In this document: positions 42,639-51,617 of the stretch, piece after piece | How the letters are laid out: every line of letters begins with the position of its first letter | Numbering within the stretch: position 1 is the stretch's first letter | Assembly (NCBI GenBank): GCA_964393035.1 | Contig: CAYMRX010000003.1 | Span: 310,001-374,000, forward strand | Origin: Tabrizicola_A sp964393035 | GTDB taxonomy: Bacteria; Pseudomonadota; Alphaproteobacteria; Rhodobacterales; Rhodobacteraceae | DNA: 64,000 nt | Reading direction: 5' to 3' | Notes under the pieces: model-generated | Databases searched by the model: none | Told to the model about the DNA's origin: nothing | What the model saw: the letters and a program-made list of their open reading frames with translations, nothing else | Program-made: the position numbers and the translations under genes

Positions 42639-43520
42639 ATGACCGTGGATATCAAAGCCATTGCTTTGGGACTGATCTTTGCCGTGATGTGGTCATCGGC
42701 CTTTGCTTCGGCCCGCATCATCCTGCTGGACGCGCCGCCCCTGTGGTCGCTGGCGCTGCGCTTTCTGATTTCCGGCGGGTTCGCCGTGATCGTGGCCCGC
42801 CTGCTCGGTCAGGACTGGCGCCTGCCCCGCCCGCAGGCGCGGGCCGTCGTCATCTTCGGCCTGTGCCAAAACGCGCTTTATCTTGGCCTGTTTTTCATCG
42901 CCCTTCAGCGGATCGAAGCCTCGCTCACCTCGATCATCGCCTCCTCCATGCCGCTGATCGTGGCCAGCTTGGGCTGGGCCTTGCGTGGAGAGCGGTTGTC
43001 GCCCTTGGGCCTTGCCGGGATGCTCGCCGGATTTACCGGGGTCGCCTTGATCATGGGCAGCCGGATCGAGGCGGGCGCAGACCCGGTATCCGTCGCCCTG
43101 TGCGTGATCGGGGCAACCGCACTTGCGGTTGCGACCCTGACCGTGCGCGGAGCAAGTGCCGGAGGCAACCTGTTGATGGTGGTCGGGTTGCAAATGCTGG
43201 TCGGATCAGTCGCACTGGCGCTGGTGGCCATGGCGCTGGATCCGCTGCATGTCACCTTGACCGCAAGGCTTGCGGTGACTTTCGCCTATCAGATCATCGT
43301 ACCGGGGCTGGCCGCCACATTGATCTGGTTCTCGCTGGTTGGGCGGATCGGGGCGGTAAAGGCCTCGGCCTTTCACTTTCTGAATCCGTTCTTTGGCGTC
43401 TTGATTGCCTCGCTGCTTCTGGGCGAAAAAATCAGCGCGCTGGACATGCTGGGCGTTGCCGTGGCGACTGCGGGAATTCTGGCAGTGCAGATGGCCCGGA
43501 TGGGCCGTGCCATGATTTAA
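42639..43520 (+). CDS. EamA/DMT-family transporter
   Basis: 293 residues, ten membrane segments. First repeat: LFFIALQRIEASLTSIIASSMPLIVASLGWALRGERLSPLGLAGMLAGFTGVALIMG. Second repeat: GAVKASAFHFLNPFFGVLIASLLLGEKISALDMLGVAVATAGI. The ATG follows the HU terminator by 17 bp and has only GGGG nearby, so its own promoter must overlap the terminator or read-through occurs. It ends with a 4-bp convergent overlap with the PBP1A gene. Substrate unknown. Confidence 0.9.
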   Translation: MTVDIKAIALGLIFAVMWSSAFASARIILLDAPPLWSLALRFLISGGFAVIVARLLGQDWRLPRPQARAVVIFGLCQNALYLGLFFIALQRIEASLTSIIASSMPLIVASLGWALRGERLSPLGLAGMLAGFTGVALIMGSRIEAGADPVSVALCVIGATALAVATLTVRGASAGGNLLMVVGLQMLVGSVALALVAMALDPLHVTLTARLAVTFAYQIIVPGLAATLIWFSLVGRIGAVKASAFHFLNPFFGVLIASLLLGEKISALDMLGVAVATAGILAVQMARMGRAMI

Positions 43521-45712
43521 CGCTGCTCCTCTTGCAGCTTTTCCAACAGACTCTTTTCTTCCTGTGTCAGCGGCTGCCCGCCCCCGCCCAGCGCCTCCTC
43601 CAGACTCTGGAAAAAGTTGCCTTGGCCTGAACCGGGTTCAACACCCTGCCCATAGCCTTGCACCGGAGGCTGGCGCGGGGTGGGCACGATCATCGGCAAA
43701 TCCGTGACAGGCAGACCTTCATGCACCCGTGTCATCACCTCGTGCCAGATTTCGGCCGGAAGCCCGCCACCGGTGACACCCTTCAAAGGCGTGTTGTCGT
43801 CATAGCCCATCCAGACGCCTGCCACATAATCGGCGGTAAAGCCGACGAACCATGCATCGCGGCCCGCCGTGGTGGTGCCGGTCTTGCCCGCCGCCGGTCG
43901 ATCTGCCAGCCGCGCCCGCGTGCCAGTGCCCGAATTCACCACCTGCGCCATCATGTAGACCAGTTGCTGCGCGGCTTGCTCTGATACCACACGTTCGCCG
44001 ATGCCGGTTTCGGTGAACATGTTCAGCTCCTCATTGCCCGGCACCTCCAGAATGCGGATGCCATAGGGCTGCACCGACGAACCGCCATTCAGGATGCCCG
44101 CATAGGCCCCCGTCATGTCAATCAGCGTCGCTTCGCTGGCGCCCAGCGCCAAGGCTGGACCGGCGGCCATGTCAGATCCAATGCCAAAATCGGCGGCAAT
44201 ATTGCGAACATTCTCGCGCCCTGCGGCCTCAGACACGCGTACAGCGGGAATATTGCGGCTTTCCTCAAGAGCTTGGGTCAGGGTGATAAGGCCTTTGAAC
44301 TCATCATCGTAATTCTTTGGGGTCCACGGACCAGAGCCGGGAATGTTGATGGTCAGGGGTGTATCCTCGACGAAATCCATCGGCGACCAACCCTGATCCA
44401 AGGCGGCAGCATAGACAAAGGGTTTGAAGGCGGACCCGGTTTGCCGCAGCGCTTGTGTCGCGCGGTTGAAACTGCCCGCGGCTTCCGTCTTGCGCCCACC
44501 GACCATGGCGCGCACGGCGCCATCCGCACTCATCACCACAATCGCAGCTTGGGCGTTGGAGCCATCCTTGATCTTGTTTTCAAAGACCGCCGCCAGCCCC
44601 TCCTCGGCCTTCTTTTGCAGATCGGTATCCAGCGTGGTGCGGATCACCACATCTTCCATCGTCTCCTTGGTCAGGAAAGAGGGGGCGGATTCCATCACCC
44701 AATCGGCAAAGAAGCCGCCGGATTTGGCCTGCGCCGCCTGCGACAGTTGGGCCGGGTGCGCGCGCGCCTCATCGGCCTCGGCGGCTGTCAGATAGCCCTG
44801 CTCCTCCATAAGCCCGACGATGATATTCGCCCGATCCTGCGCGCGTTGCAGGTTCGAGGTGGGGGCATATTTCGACGGGGCTTTCAGAAGGCCCGCCAGC
44901 ATTGCCGCCTGTGCGGCATTCACCTCATTGGCGGAAATGCCGAAATAGCGCTGCGCGGCAGCTTCAAATCCGCGCGCGCCCGCGCCCAGATAGGCCCGGT
45001 TGAAATAGATCGTCAGGATTTCTTCCTTGGAGTATTTCACCTCCATCGCCACGGCGAAGGGCAGTTCCTTCAGCTTGCGATAGACACCGCCCGACCGGCA
45101 ATCTTCTTCGTAATCGCCTTCGGATTTCCACTTGGCCTGATCGTAGACCACCCCCAGACACAGAAGCTTGGCCACCTGCTGGGTGATGGTCGACCCCCCG
45201 TTGCCCGACAGAGGCCCGCGACCTTCGGACAGGTTGATGCGCACGGCGCTGGCAATACCCCGGGGAGACACCCCGAAGTGGCGGTAAAATCGCTTGTCCT
45301 CGGTGGCCACCACGGCATTGTGCAGATAGGGCGAAACATTTTCCGCGGTGATCTGCCCGCCAAAGGTTTCGCCGCGCCATGCGAAGACCCGATCATTGCG
45401 ATCCAACAGCGTGACGGATCCGCGCGCGCGCGCGTCCAGAAGATCGGTGACCGGGGGAAGTTGGGCGTAGAAGTAGAACACGATCCCGCCAAAGATCAGC
45501 GCGGTGACGACCGTAATCCGCCACACGATGCCGAAGGCCAACCGCCACAAAAAGCCAAGAAAGCGGGCAATCAACCCGGCCTGCGGTTTTTTTGCGGGTT
45601 TGCGCGGTTTGCGGGGCGGTGGCGGCGGAGGGGCGGCCTTGCGCGTGGTTTTCGGCGCGCCATAGCGCCGATCCGCCACCATCGGGCGTTGCCCGTTACC
45701 TTTTACTGCCAT
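43517..45712 (-). CDS. mrcA: Class A penicillin-binding protein (PBP1A type)
   Basis: 731 residues. It carries a basic, proline-rich cytoplasmic tail, one membrane anchor at about 55-80, then a GT51 glycosyltransferase domain with AVVATEDKRFYRHFGVSPRGIASAVRIN and GGSTITQQVAKLL. The transpeptidase domain has the SxxK nucleophile in LRQTGSAFKPFVYAAALD and KTGTTTAGRDAWFVG. A C-terminal low-complexity Gly/Gln/Pro tail is present. It polymerises and crosslinks peptidoglycan. The first ATG has GAGG nearly abutting it, so the start is slightly uncertain; another ATG lies 10 codons in. Confidence 0.93.
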   Translation of the reverse strand: MAVKGNGQRPMVADRRYGAPKTTRKAAPPPPPPRKPRKPAKKPQAGLIARFLGFLWRLAFGIVWRITVVTALIFGGIVFYFYAQLPPVTDLLDARARGSVTLLDRNDRVFAWRGETFGGQITAENVSPYLHNAVVATEDKRFYRHFGVSPRGIASAVRINLSEGRGPLSGNGGSTITQQVAKLLCLGVVYDQAKWKSEGDYEEDCRSGGVYRKLKELPFAVAMEVKYSKEEILTIYFNRAYLGAGARGFEAAAQRYFGISANEVNAAQAAMLAGLLKAPSKYAPTSNLQRAQDRANIIVGLMEEQGYLTAAEADEARAHPAQLSQAAQAKSGGFFADWVMESAPSFLTKETMEDVVIRTTLDTDLQKKAEEGLAAVFENKIKDGSNAQAAIVVMSADGAVRAMVGGRKTEAAGSFNRATQALRQTGSAFKPFVYAAALDQGWSPMDFVEDTPLTINIPGSGPWTPKNYDDEFKGLITLTQALEESRNIPAVRVSEAAGRENVRNIAADFGIGSDMAAGPALALGASEATLIDMTGAYAGILNGGSSVQPYGIRILEVPGNEELNMFTETGIGERVVSEQAAQQLVYMMAQVVNSGTGTRARLADRPAAGKTGTTTAGRDAWFVGFTADYVAGVWMGYDDNTPLKGVTGGGLPAEIWHEVMTRVHEGLPVTDLPMIVPTPRQPPVQGYGQGVEPGSGQGNFFQSLEEALGGGGQPLTQEEKSLLEKLQEEQR

Positions 45713-45975
45713 GCCTCTGCCCGATCCGTCTTTGCGTGATCTTGTTGTGCGTCACCTTAGCGGCTTTGGCACGGATTGCGAAGAGTCGTGGGCGATGATT
45801 CGCCTATGCGGGTCGCTCAATTTTCAGGCATTGCCGCAACTTTATGCAGCAGTTGGCGCCAAATCACCGCTGTGGCCCGCTTCTGCATTGCCGCAAACTT
45901 GTGCTGCATCTGCGAAAGCCGCCTGATTTCCCCATGCGGCCCGCCCATGGGCCCCAAGACGAAAAGGGGTGCGAC
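45713..45975. promoter_or_regulatory. Upstream region of glnK with an imperfect repeated motif
   Basis: A 263-bp gap between PBP1A and glnK without a convincing gene. GCATTGCCGCAA-CTT occurs at 45829-45843 and, with one extra A, at 45886-45901, 57 bp apart, each followed by a TGC-rich stretch. Perfect palindromes TTGGCGCCAA (45854-45863) and GCCCATGGGC (45944-45953) are also present. Nitrogen-responsive control by NtrC is expected for glnK-amtB, but no recognised NtrC site was found. Confidence 0.35.
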
Positions 45976-46314
45976 ATGAAGATGATCATTGCCGCCATCA
46001 AGCCTTACAAGCTGGACGAGGTGCGCGAGGCGCTGACCGCGATCGGTGTTCGGGGCATGATGGTGACCGAAATCAAGGGGTTTGGCACGCAATCTGGCCA
46101 TACCGAGATTTATCGCGGCGCTGAATATGCGGTGAATTTTGTGCCGAAGATGCGGCTTGAGATCGTGGTGGCCGACAGCATGGCCGAAACCGTGGTCGAC
46201 ACGATCACCAAAACCGCCCGGACCGGCAAGATCGGCGACGGCAAGATTTTCGTCATGGATGTCGAGAAAGCCCTGCGCGTGCGCACCGGCGATACCGACG
46301 ACGACGCGCTTTAA
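45976..46314 (+). CDS. glnK: PII nitrogen regulatory protein
   Basis: 112 residues, the conserved PII length. The N-terminal MKMIIAAIKPYKLDEVREAL and the T-loop with the uridylylation site Tyr51 (YRGAEYAVNF) are present. The C-terminal TGKIGDGKIFVMDVEKALRVRTGD is the second PII signature. It senses ATP/ADP and 2-oxoglutarate and blocks AmtB when nitrogen is plentiful. AAAAGGGG precedes the ATG. It is the first gene of the classic glnK-amtB operon, 13 bp before amtB. Confidence 0.97.
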   Translation: MKMIIAAIKPYKLDEVREALTAIGVRGMMVTEIKGFGTQSGHTEIYRGAEYAVNFVPKMRLEIVVADSMAETVVDTITKTARTGKIGDGKIFVMDVEKALRVRTGDTDDDAL

Positions 46315-46327
46315 GGGGGCACGCGAG

Positions 46328-47647
46328 ATGAAGAAACTGATGCTTTCCACGGCACCCTTGCTTGCGGCCCTGCCCGCATGGGCACAAGATGCCACGACCG
46401 ACGTTGCCGCCCCTGTCATGGACAAGGGCGACGTAAGCTGGATGATGATTTCCACCGTCTTGGTGCTGTTCATGACCCTGCCGGGTCTGGCGCTGTTCTA
46501 TGGCGGTTTGGTGCGCAGCAAGAACATGCTGTCGATCCTGATGCAGACGACGATCATCGCCTGCCTGATGATGGTGGTCTGGGTGGTCTATGGGTATTCC
46601 GCCACCTTCGGCGGATCCACCAACGCGATCTGGGGCGGCACGGCCAAGCTGTTCCTTGCCGGGGTCACGGCGGACAGCATGGCGGCGACCTTCAGCGCGG
46701 GTTACGTCATCCCGGAATACTTGTTCATCGTGTTTCAGATGACCTTTGCCGCGATTACCCCCGCCCTCATCATCGGTGCCTTTGCCGAACGGGTAAAGTT
46801 CAGCGCGGTGCTGGTCTTTTCGCTGATCTGGGTGACCTTTTCATATTTCCCGATTGCCCACATGGTCTGGGACGTCTCGGGCTATCTGTTTGCCAAAGGC
46901 GCCATCGACTTTGCGGGCGGCACCGTGGTGCATATCAACGCCGGGATCGCCGCGTTGGTGGGGTGTCTCGTGATCGGCAAGCGCATCGGCTATGGTCGCG
47001 AAAACATGGCACCGCATTCGATGGTGATGACCATGATCGGCGCATCCATGCTGTGGGTCGGCTGGTTCGGCTTCAACGTCGGGTCGAACCTTGAGGCCAA
47101 TGGCGGTGCGACACTTGCCATGATCAACACCTTTATCGCCACGGCGGCGGCGACGCTGGTCTGGTCGGCACTGGAGGGCATCCAGCGTGGCAAGGCTTCC
47201 ATGCTGGGCGCGGCTTCGGGCATGGTGGCGGGTTTGGTGGCCATCACGCCGGCTTGTGGCACGGTCGGCCCGATGGGTGGCATTGCCCTTGGCGCGATTG
47301 CGGCGGCGGTCTGCTATTTCTTCGTCACCGCGGTGAAGAACAGGCTGAAATATGACGACAGCCTTGATGTCTTCGGCATCCATGGTGTCGGCGGGATCGT
47401 CGGTGCGGTTCTGACGGGTGTCTTTTCGGCCGGCAGTTTGGGCGGTGTGAAGGGCGACGACTACGATATGGTCGCGCAACTGCTGATCCAGATCGAAGGT
47501 GTGGCGATTACCGTGGTGTGGTCTGCCGTTGTGTCCTTTGTCGCCTATAAGCTGGTGGATATGACCATCGGCCTGCGCGTGGACAATGACACCGAACGTC
47601 AGGGGCTTGACCTGACGGCCCATGGCGAACAGGCCTATCACGGCTGA
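46328..47647 (+). CDS. amtB: Ammonium transporter
   Basis: 439 residues. A cleavable signal peptide (MKKLMLSTAPLLAALPAWAQ) is followed by eleven membrane segments. The conserved blocks are LPGLALFYGGLVRSKNMLS, DFAGGTVVHINAGIAALVG (pore His) and the C-terminal DVFGIHGVGGIVGAVLTGVFS (twin His). The cytoplasmic tail DNDTERQGLDLTAHGEQAYHG contacts GlnK. It moves ammonium across the inner membrane and is gated by the product of the gene 13 bp upstream. Confidence 0.97.
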   Translation: MKKLMLSTAPLLAALPAWAQDATTDVAAPVMDKGDVSWMMISTVLVLFMTLPGLALFYGGLVRSKNMLSILMQTTIIACLMMVVWVVYGYSATFGGSTNAIWGGTAKLFLAGVTADSMAATFSAGYVIPEYLFIVFQMTFAAITPALIIGAFAERVKFSAVLVFSLIWVTFSYFPIAHMVWDVSGYLFAKGAIDFAGGTVVHINAGIAALVGCLVIGKRIGYGRENMAPHSMVMTMIGASMLWVGWFGFNVGSNLEANGGATLAMINTFIATAAATLVWSALEGIQRGKASMLGAASGMVAGLVAITPACGTVGPMGGIALGAIAAAVCYFFVTAVKNRLKYDDSLDVFGIHGVGGIVGAVLTGVFSAGSLGGVKGDDYDMVAQLLIQIEGVAITVVWSAVVSFVAYKLVDMTIGLRVDNDTERQGLDLTAHGEQAYHG

Positions 47648-47670
47648 TCTTCGAAAAAGCCAAGGGAAAC

Positions 47671-47696
47671 GGCCCGCGCAAGTCGCGGGCCTTTTT
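47671..47696 (+). terminator. Rho-independent terminator of glnK-amtB
   Basis: A perfect 8-bp stem GGCCCGCG / CGCGGGCC with a CAAGT loop, followed by TTTTT. It starts 23 bp after the amtB stop and ends on the stop codon of the convergent EamA gene, so it may also slow transcription from the other side. Confidence 0.9.
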
Positions 47697-48574
47697 CATG
47701 CCGCCAGACTGATAAGCGCCGTGCCCAGCACCGCCAGCCCGGCCCCCACCCAAGCGGGCCAGCCGGGCGCGCGGCGGGTGGTGAACCAGACCATCGGCAA
47801 GATCAGAATGGGGGTGGTAGAGGTCAGGGTGGAAACGATCCCGACGTCACCCGATGCCAGTGCCGCCATCATCAGGCACATGCCCAAAAACATGCCGAAG
47901 AAGGCCGATAGGGACACATTGCGCAGATCGCGGCCCATCGGAAAACGGACGGCGCGCGCAAAGGGGAAAGCGGCCATCGCAACAAAGAACAGCCCGCCCA
48001 AGCCCGAGCGGATTGCCATGGCCGCAAAAGGATCAACCCCGGCCTCCATCGCCGGGCGGGCGAGAAGGCTTCCGGTCGCCTGCCCGATCGCGGTGATGAC
48101 ACCCAAGGTCACGCCAACCATCAGCGGCTTTGACGGCTTGTCATCGGGATGCGGGTCATTTTCAGCCAGAATGGCCAGCACGATGCCTAAAAGGATCAGC
48201 CCGATCCCGCCAAGCTGCGCGAAGTTCAGCGTCTCATTCAGAAAGAGCCAGCCTTCCAGCACCGCAAACGGTGCTGCGAGCGAGAACAAAAGTGCTGTCA
48301 CCCGCGGCCCGGCCGCATGGATGGCTGCAAGATAGGTGGTGGTGGCCAGCATGATCCCTGTGGCGGCGGATGCAGCCAGAAGGCCAAATTGCCATGGCTG
48401 AACCGTGGCCCAGCCACCGACAAGGGTCGAAGATAGTGCGGTCAGAGCAAAGGCGATGCCCATCTGCCAGCGGCCAATCTGCCAGACTCCGACCCGACCG
48501 GCCACGGCGCTGACCGCCATGGCCGAAAGCGAAAAGACGATCGCCGCCCCAAGTGACAACAGGACGGCGAGCAT
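47696..48574 (-). CDS. EamA/DMT-family transporter
   Basis: 292 residues, ten membrane segments, two EamA repeats; TALLFSLAAPFAVLEGWLFLNETLNFAQLGGIGLILLGIVLAIL and VSTLTSTTPILILPMVWFTTRRAPGWPAWVGAGLAVLGTALIS mark the two repeat ends. It starts 3 bp after the aspC-type gene stop, so it is the last gene of an operon with the aminotransferase and sulfurtransferase. Export of an amino acid or related compound would fit; the substrate is unknown. Confidence 0.88.
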   Translation of the reverse strand: MLAVLLSLGAAIVFSLSAMAVSAVAGRVGVWQIGRWQMGIAFALTALSSTLVGGWATVQPWQFGLLAASAATGIMLATTTYLAAIHAAGPRVTALLFSLAAPFAVLEGWLFLNETLNFAQLGGIGLILLGIVLAILAENDPHPDDKPSKPLMVGVTLGVITAIGQATGSLLARPAMEAGVDPFAAMAIRSGLGGLFFVAMAAFPFARAVRFPMGRDLRNVSLSAFFGMFLGMCLMMAALASGDVGIVSTLTSTTPILILPMVWFTTRRAPGWPAWVGAGLAVLGTALISLAA

Positions 48575-48577
48575 GCT

Positions 48578-49756
48578 TTATCCGGCAACCTTTGCAATCG
48601 CCGCGGCAAGGACCGGCACGGTTTTGGTGTTCAGACCCGCGATATTGATCCGGCTGTCACCCACCATATAGATGCCATGTTCTTCGCGCAGCACGTTCAC
48701 CTGTGCCTCGGTCAGGCCAAGGCGGCTGAACATGCCACGATGGTTTGCCACGAAATCAAAACGGTCCGAATTGGTGGACTTGCGCAGTTCGGCCGCAAGC
48801 TGCTGGCGCAGCGACAGCATGTTCAGCCGCACCTCCTCCAGCTCTGCTTTCCAGTCGGCGCGCAGGGCGTCATCCTCAAGGATCATCGTCACCAGACGTG
48901 CGCCGTGATCGGGCGGGAAGCTGTAGTTCTGACGGTTGAGGAAGTTCAGATTGCCCTGCACCACCGGCTTGCGGTCGGGGTTGGTCAACGCGATCAGAAT
49001 ACCCGTGCGTTCGCGGTAGATGCCGAAGTTCTTCGAGCATGAGGCCGCAATCAGCACCTCGGGGAATTTGGCGGCAACCAGACGGGTGGCGGCGGCGTCT
49101 TCTTCCAGCCCGTCGCCAAAGCCCTGATAGGCAAGGTCAACGAAAGGAACGGCCCCTTTGACTGCCAGAAGATCAACAACCTTGGCCCATTGGTCGAGCG
49201 TCAGGTTCGCCCCGGTCGGGTTGTGGCAGCAACCATGCAGCAGCACCGCATCCCCGGCCTTAACCTTGGCCAGATCTTCCATCAGCCCGTCGAAATCGAC
49301 CCCACGGGTTGCGGCATCGAAATAGCGGTACTCGGCCATCGGCATGCCGAGGTATTTGATGATCGACGGATGGTTCGGCCAGGTGGGGTTCGACAGCCAG
49401 ACCGTCGCGCCGGGGGCGGACATGCGGATCAGTTCCAAAGCTTGCCGAATGGCCCCGGTGCCGCCGGGGGTGGCCACCGATGCCGCGCGGTCAGCGAAAC
49501 CCGCGCCAAGGATCATCTGAACCATGGCGGCGCTATAGGCAGGCTCTCCCGCAAGGCCGGTATAGGTCTTGGTCTTTTCGGCTTCCCACAGCTTTTTCTC
49601 GGCGGCCTTCACGGCACGCATCACCGGGGTCAGGCCGGTTGCGTCCTTGTAAACACCAACGCCCAGATCAATTTTATCGGTCCGGGGGTCATCGCGATAC
49701 ATGGCGATGAGTTGCAGGATCTTGTCCTGCGGCTGCGGGTTCAGGGTTTCGAGCAT
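48578..49756 (-). CDS. Aromatic-amino-acid/aspartate aminotransferase (TyrB/AspC class)
   Basis: 392 residues of fold-I class Ib. The N-terminus DKILQLIAMYRDDPRTDKIDLGVGVYKD is the family hallmark. The Schiff-base Lys is in IAASCSKNFGIYRERTG, and YQGFGDGLEED and the C-terminal GRINIAGLN-like segment (DSRINIAGLNT) complete the pocket. It interconverts aspartate, tyrosine or phenylalanine with their 2-oxo acids, so it may act in both directions. It sits between the sulfurtransferase gene (6-bp gap) and the EamA gene (3-bp gap). Confidence 0.92.
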   Translation of the reverse strand: MLETLNPQPQDKILQLIAMYRDDPRTDKIDLGVGVYKDATGLTPVMRAVKAAEKKLWEAEKTKTYTGLAGEPAYSAAMVQMILGAGFADRAASVATPGGTGAIRQALELIRMSAPGATVWLSNPTWPNHPSIIKYLGMPMAEYRYFDAATRGVDFDGLMEDLAKVKAGDAVLLHGCCHNPTGANLTLDQWAKVVDLLAVKGAVPFVDLAYQGFGDGLEEDAAATRLVAAKFPEVLIAASCSKNFGIYRERTGILIALTNPDRKPVVQGNLNFLNRQNYSFPPDHGARLVTMILEDDALRADWKAELEEVRLNMLSLRQQLAAELRKSTNSDRFDFVANHRGMFSRLGLTEAQVNVLREEHGIYMVGDSRINIAGLNTKTVPVLAAAIAKVAG

Positions 49757-49762
49757 TCGTCT

Positions 49763-50620
49763 TCAGCCTTTCTCGACGGCGAGGTCTTCGTACATGCCCC
49801 ATTCGGCCCAAGAGCCGTCATAGAGCGCGTGGTTCTTGTGGCCCAACCGCTCCAACGCGAGCGACAGAACAGCGGCAGTCACACCGGAGCCACAGGTGGT
49901 AATGGCGGGTTTCGACAGGTTCACGCCCGCCGCTTCAAACGTGGAGCGCAAGGCGTCCACCGATTTCATCGTGCCATCAGGGTTCAGAAGCGTGGCAAAA
50001 GGCACGTTCTTGGAGCCCGGAATATGGCCGGAACGCAGACCGGGCCGGGGTTCGGGCGCCTCGCCCTTGAAGCGGGCGGCGCCACGGGCGTCGATGATTT
50101 CGGCCTCACCCAGTTTGGCGGCATGGGCGACCTGGGTCACATCCTTGACCAGATGGTTCTGGCGGCTGACCATCATGTGGCGGTCGCGCATGACGGGCGG
50201 CATGTCTTCCACCTCGCGCCCTTCGGCCTGCCATTTTGGGAAACCGCCATCCAGCACAGCGACGTCAGTCTTGCCCATCAGGCGGAATGTCCACCAGACA
50301 CGCGCGGCGGAAAACAGCCCGGCGCCATCGTAAACCACCACCTGATGGCCGTCGCCAATGCCCATGGCCCGCATCCGGGCCACGAATTTTTCAGGCTGAG
50401 GGGCCATATGGGGCAGGCTGGATCGGTTGTCGGTAATCTCGTCAATGTCGAAAAACCGCGCACCGGGAACATGGGCGGTGGCATATTCCGCGCGGGGGTC
50501 GCGGCCTGCGTCGGGCAGATACCAACTGGCATCAATCACCCGCAGGTCGGGGTCTTTTAGGTGCGCAGCCAGCCAAGCGGTGGACACAAGCGTTTTTGGA
50601 TCGTCGGTGAAGGCGGTCAT
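49763..50620 (-). CDS. sseA: 3-mercaptopyruvate sulfurtransferase
   Basis: 285 residues with two rhodanese domains. The active loop is CGSGVTA with catalytic Cys243, the SseA type that prefers 3-mercaptopyruvate over thiosulfate. HVPGARFFDIDEITD and DGAGLFSAARVWWTFRLMG are conserved. It transfers sulfane sulfur to acceptors such as thioredoxin or cyanide. The aminotransferase 6 bp downstream can make mercaptopyruvate from cysteine, so the two genes form a logical cysteine-degradation pair. CAGGAG lies before the ATG. Confidence 0.93.
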   Translation of the reverse strand: MTAFTDDPKTLVSTAWLAAHLKDPDLRVIDASWYLPDAGRDPRAEYATAHVPGARFFDIDEITDNRSSLPHMAPQPEKFVARMRAMGIGDGHQVVVYDGAGLFSAARVWWTFRLMGKTDVAVLDGGFPKWQAEGREVEDMPPVMRDRHMMVSRQNHLVKDVTQVAHAAKLGEAEIIDARGAARFKGEAPEPRPGLRSGHIPGSKNVPFATLLNPDGTMKSVDALRSTFEAAGVNLSKPAITTCGSGVTAAVLSLALERLGHKNHALYDGSWAEWGMYEDLAVEKG

Positions 50621-50680
50621 CGGCGTCTCCTGTCAGGGATCAACCGGACCTAACCCGAAGGGGCCTTGCCCGCAAGGGGT

Positions 50681-50710
50681 GCGCGGGCGCGACACCAGAC
50701 GCGCCCGCGC
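50681..50710 (-). terminator. Perfect 11-bp GC hairpin between sseA and the small Gly-rich gene
   Basis: GCGCGGGCGCG and CGCGCCCGCGC pair perfectly around an 8-nt loop, just after the stop of the 91-residue gene on the minus strand. No T run follows, so it is a terminator-like hairpin with uncertain function; it is 60 bp before the sseA start and could also be part of that leader. Confidence 0.45.
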
Positions 50711-50717
50711 CAAAAAC

Positions 50718-50993
50718 TCACTTCGACATCATGCCTTTCAGGATACCGACAATGGCCATCAACACCCCACCACCGACACCACCCGAGACAAGCGACCCGA
50801 TGATCGCGCCCGCGTCGAGCGCGCCGCCCGTCGCCGCCCCATCGCCCAGCATGGCCAGGATCTGCCCGCCAAGGCCGCCGCCGATGATACCGGCAATCGA
50901 GTTGCCAAGCGTGCCGAGACTTTGATTTTTCAACACCGCGCCCGCAGCATTGCCGCCAATGGCTCCGGCGATCAGTTGGATGATAAGTTCCAT
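50718..50993 (-). CDS. Small Gly/Ala-rich hydrophobic protein
   Basis: 91 residues, not recognised. It is made of glycine-zipper-like repeats (LIAGAIGGNAAGAVL, IAGIIGGGLGGQILAM, IGSLVSGGVGGGVLMAIVGIL), suggesting a membrane-inserting or self-associating small protein. There are no Cys residues and few charges until the final KGMMSK. GAAGGA lies 8 nt before the ATG, supporting translation. It stands alone between sseA and smpB on the minus strand. Related proteins, as far as I recall, are common hypotheticals in Rhodobacterales. Function unknown. Confidence 0.65.
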   Translation of the reverse strand: MELIIQLIAGAIGGNAAGAVLKNQSLGTLGNSIAGIIGGGLGGQILAMLGDGAATGGALDAGAIIGSLVSGGVGGGVLMAIVGILKGMMSK

Positions 50994-51137
50994 GATACTC
51001 GTCCTTCCCTATAGCGCCCCGGCATTGATGCAAGGGCCTCCCACCGGGTTACGTGACCTGGCTGAGGTTCGGCCCGGATAAGGAGATTCTGCCTGATAGT
51101 TAACCTTCTGGCAAAGAAAACCAGCCTTAACGCCGTG

Positions 51138-51617
51138 TCAGTCGCGGCCGCCCTGCTTCAACAGCCGCGCTTTTTGCCGATCCCAATCGCGCTTGGCGCT
51201 GGTTTCGCGCTTGTCGGCAACTTTCTTGCCCTTGGCGACGCCCAGTTTGACCTTCACCATGCCGCGGTCGTTGAAATACCACTTCAACGGCACCAGCGTC
51301 ATGCCTTCGCGGCCCACCGCATTCCAAAGCCGGCCCAATTCCTTGCGCGAAACCAGCAGCTTGCGGTGCCGGCGTTCTTCGTGCCCCCAGGTTTTGGCCT
51401 GCAAATAAGGCGCGACATAGCTGTTGATGAGCCACAGCTCACCGTTTTCGATGCTGGCATAGCTGTCGGCGATATTCGACCCGCCTTGCCGCAGACTTTT
51501 CACCTCGGATCCCAACAGTATGATGCCGGCTTCCAGATCGGATTCGATGTGGTAGTCGAACCGCGCGCGGCGGTTTTCGGCGATCAGTTTGTTGTTGGGG
51601 TCGGACATCTTGGCCAT
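51138..51617 (-). CDS. smpB: SsrA-binding protein SmpB
   Basis: 159 residues. The N-terminal domain NKLIAENRRARFDYHIESDLEAGIILLGSEVKSLRQGG is the family signature. The C-terminal tail KGKKVADKRETSAKRDWDRQKARLL forms the helix that mimics the codon in trans-translation. It delivers tmRNA to stalled ribosomes. Two ATGs are possible (51617 and 51608); the first gives the usual MAK-type start. No tmRNA gene was seen in the window. Confidence 0.96.
   Translation of the reverse strand: MAKMSDPNNKLIAENRRARFDYHIESDLEAGIILLGSEVKSLRQGGSNIADSYASIENGELWLINSYVAPYLQAKTWGHEERRHRKLLVSRKELGRLWNAVGREGMTLVPLKWYFNDRGMVKVKLGVAKGKKVADKRETSAKRDWDRQKARLLKQGGRD

Noticed and set aside
45767..45785. Sigma-54-like TGGCACGGATTGC upstream of glnK
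   Set aside because: The GG and GC elements are two bases closer than the required spacing, and no NtrC site accompanies it.
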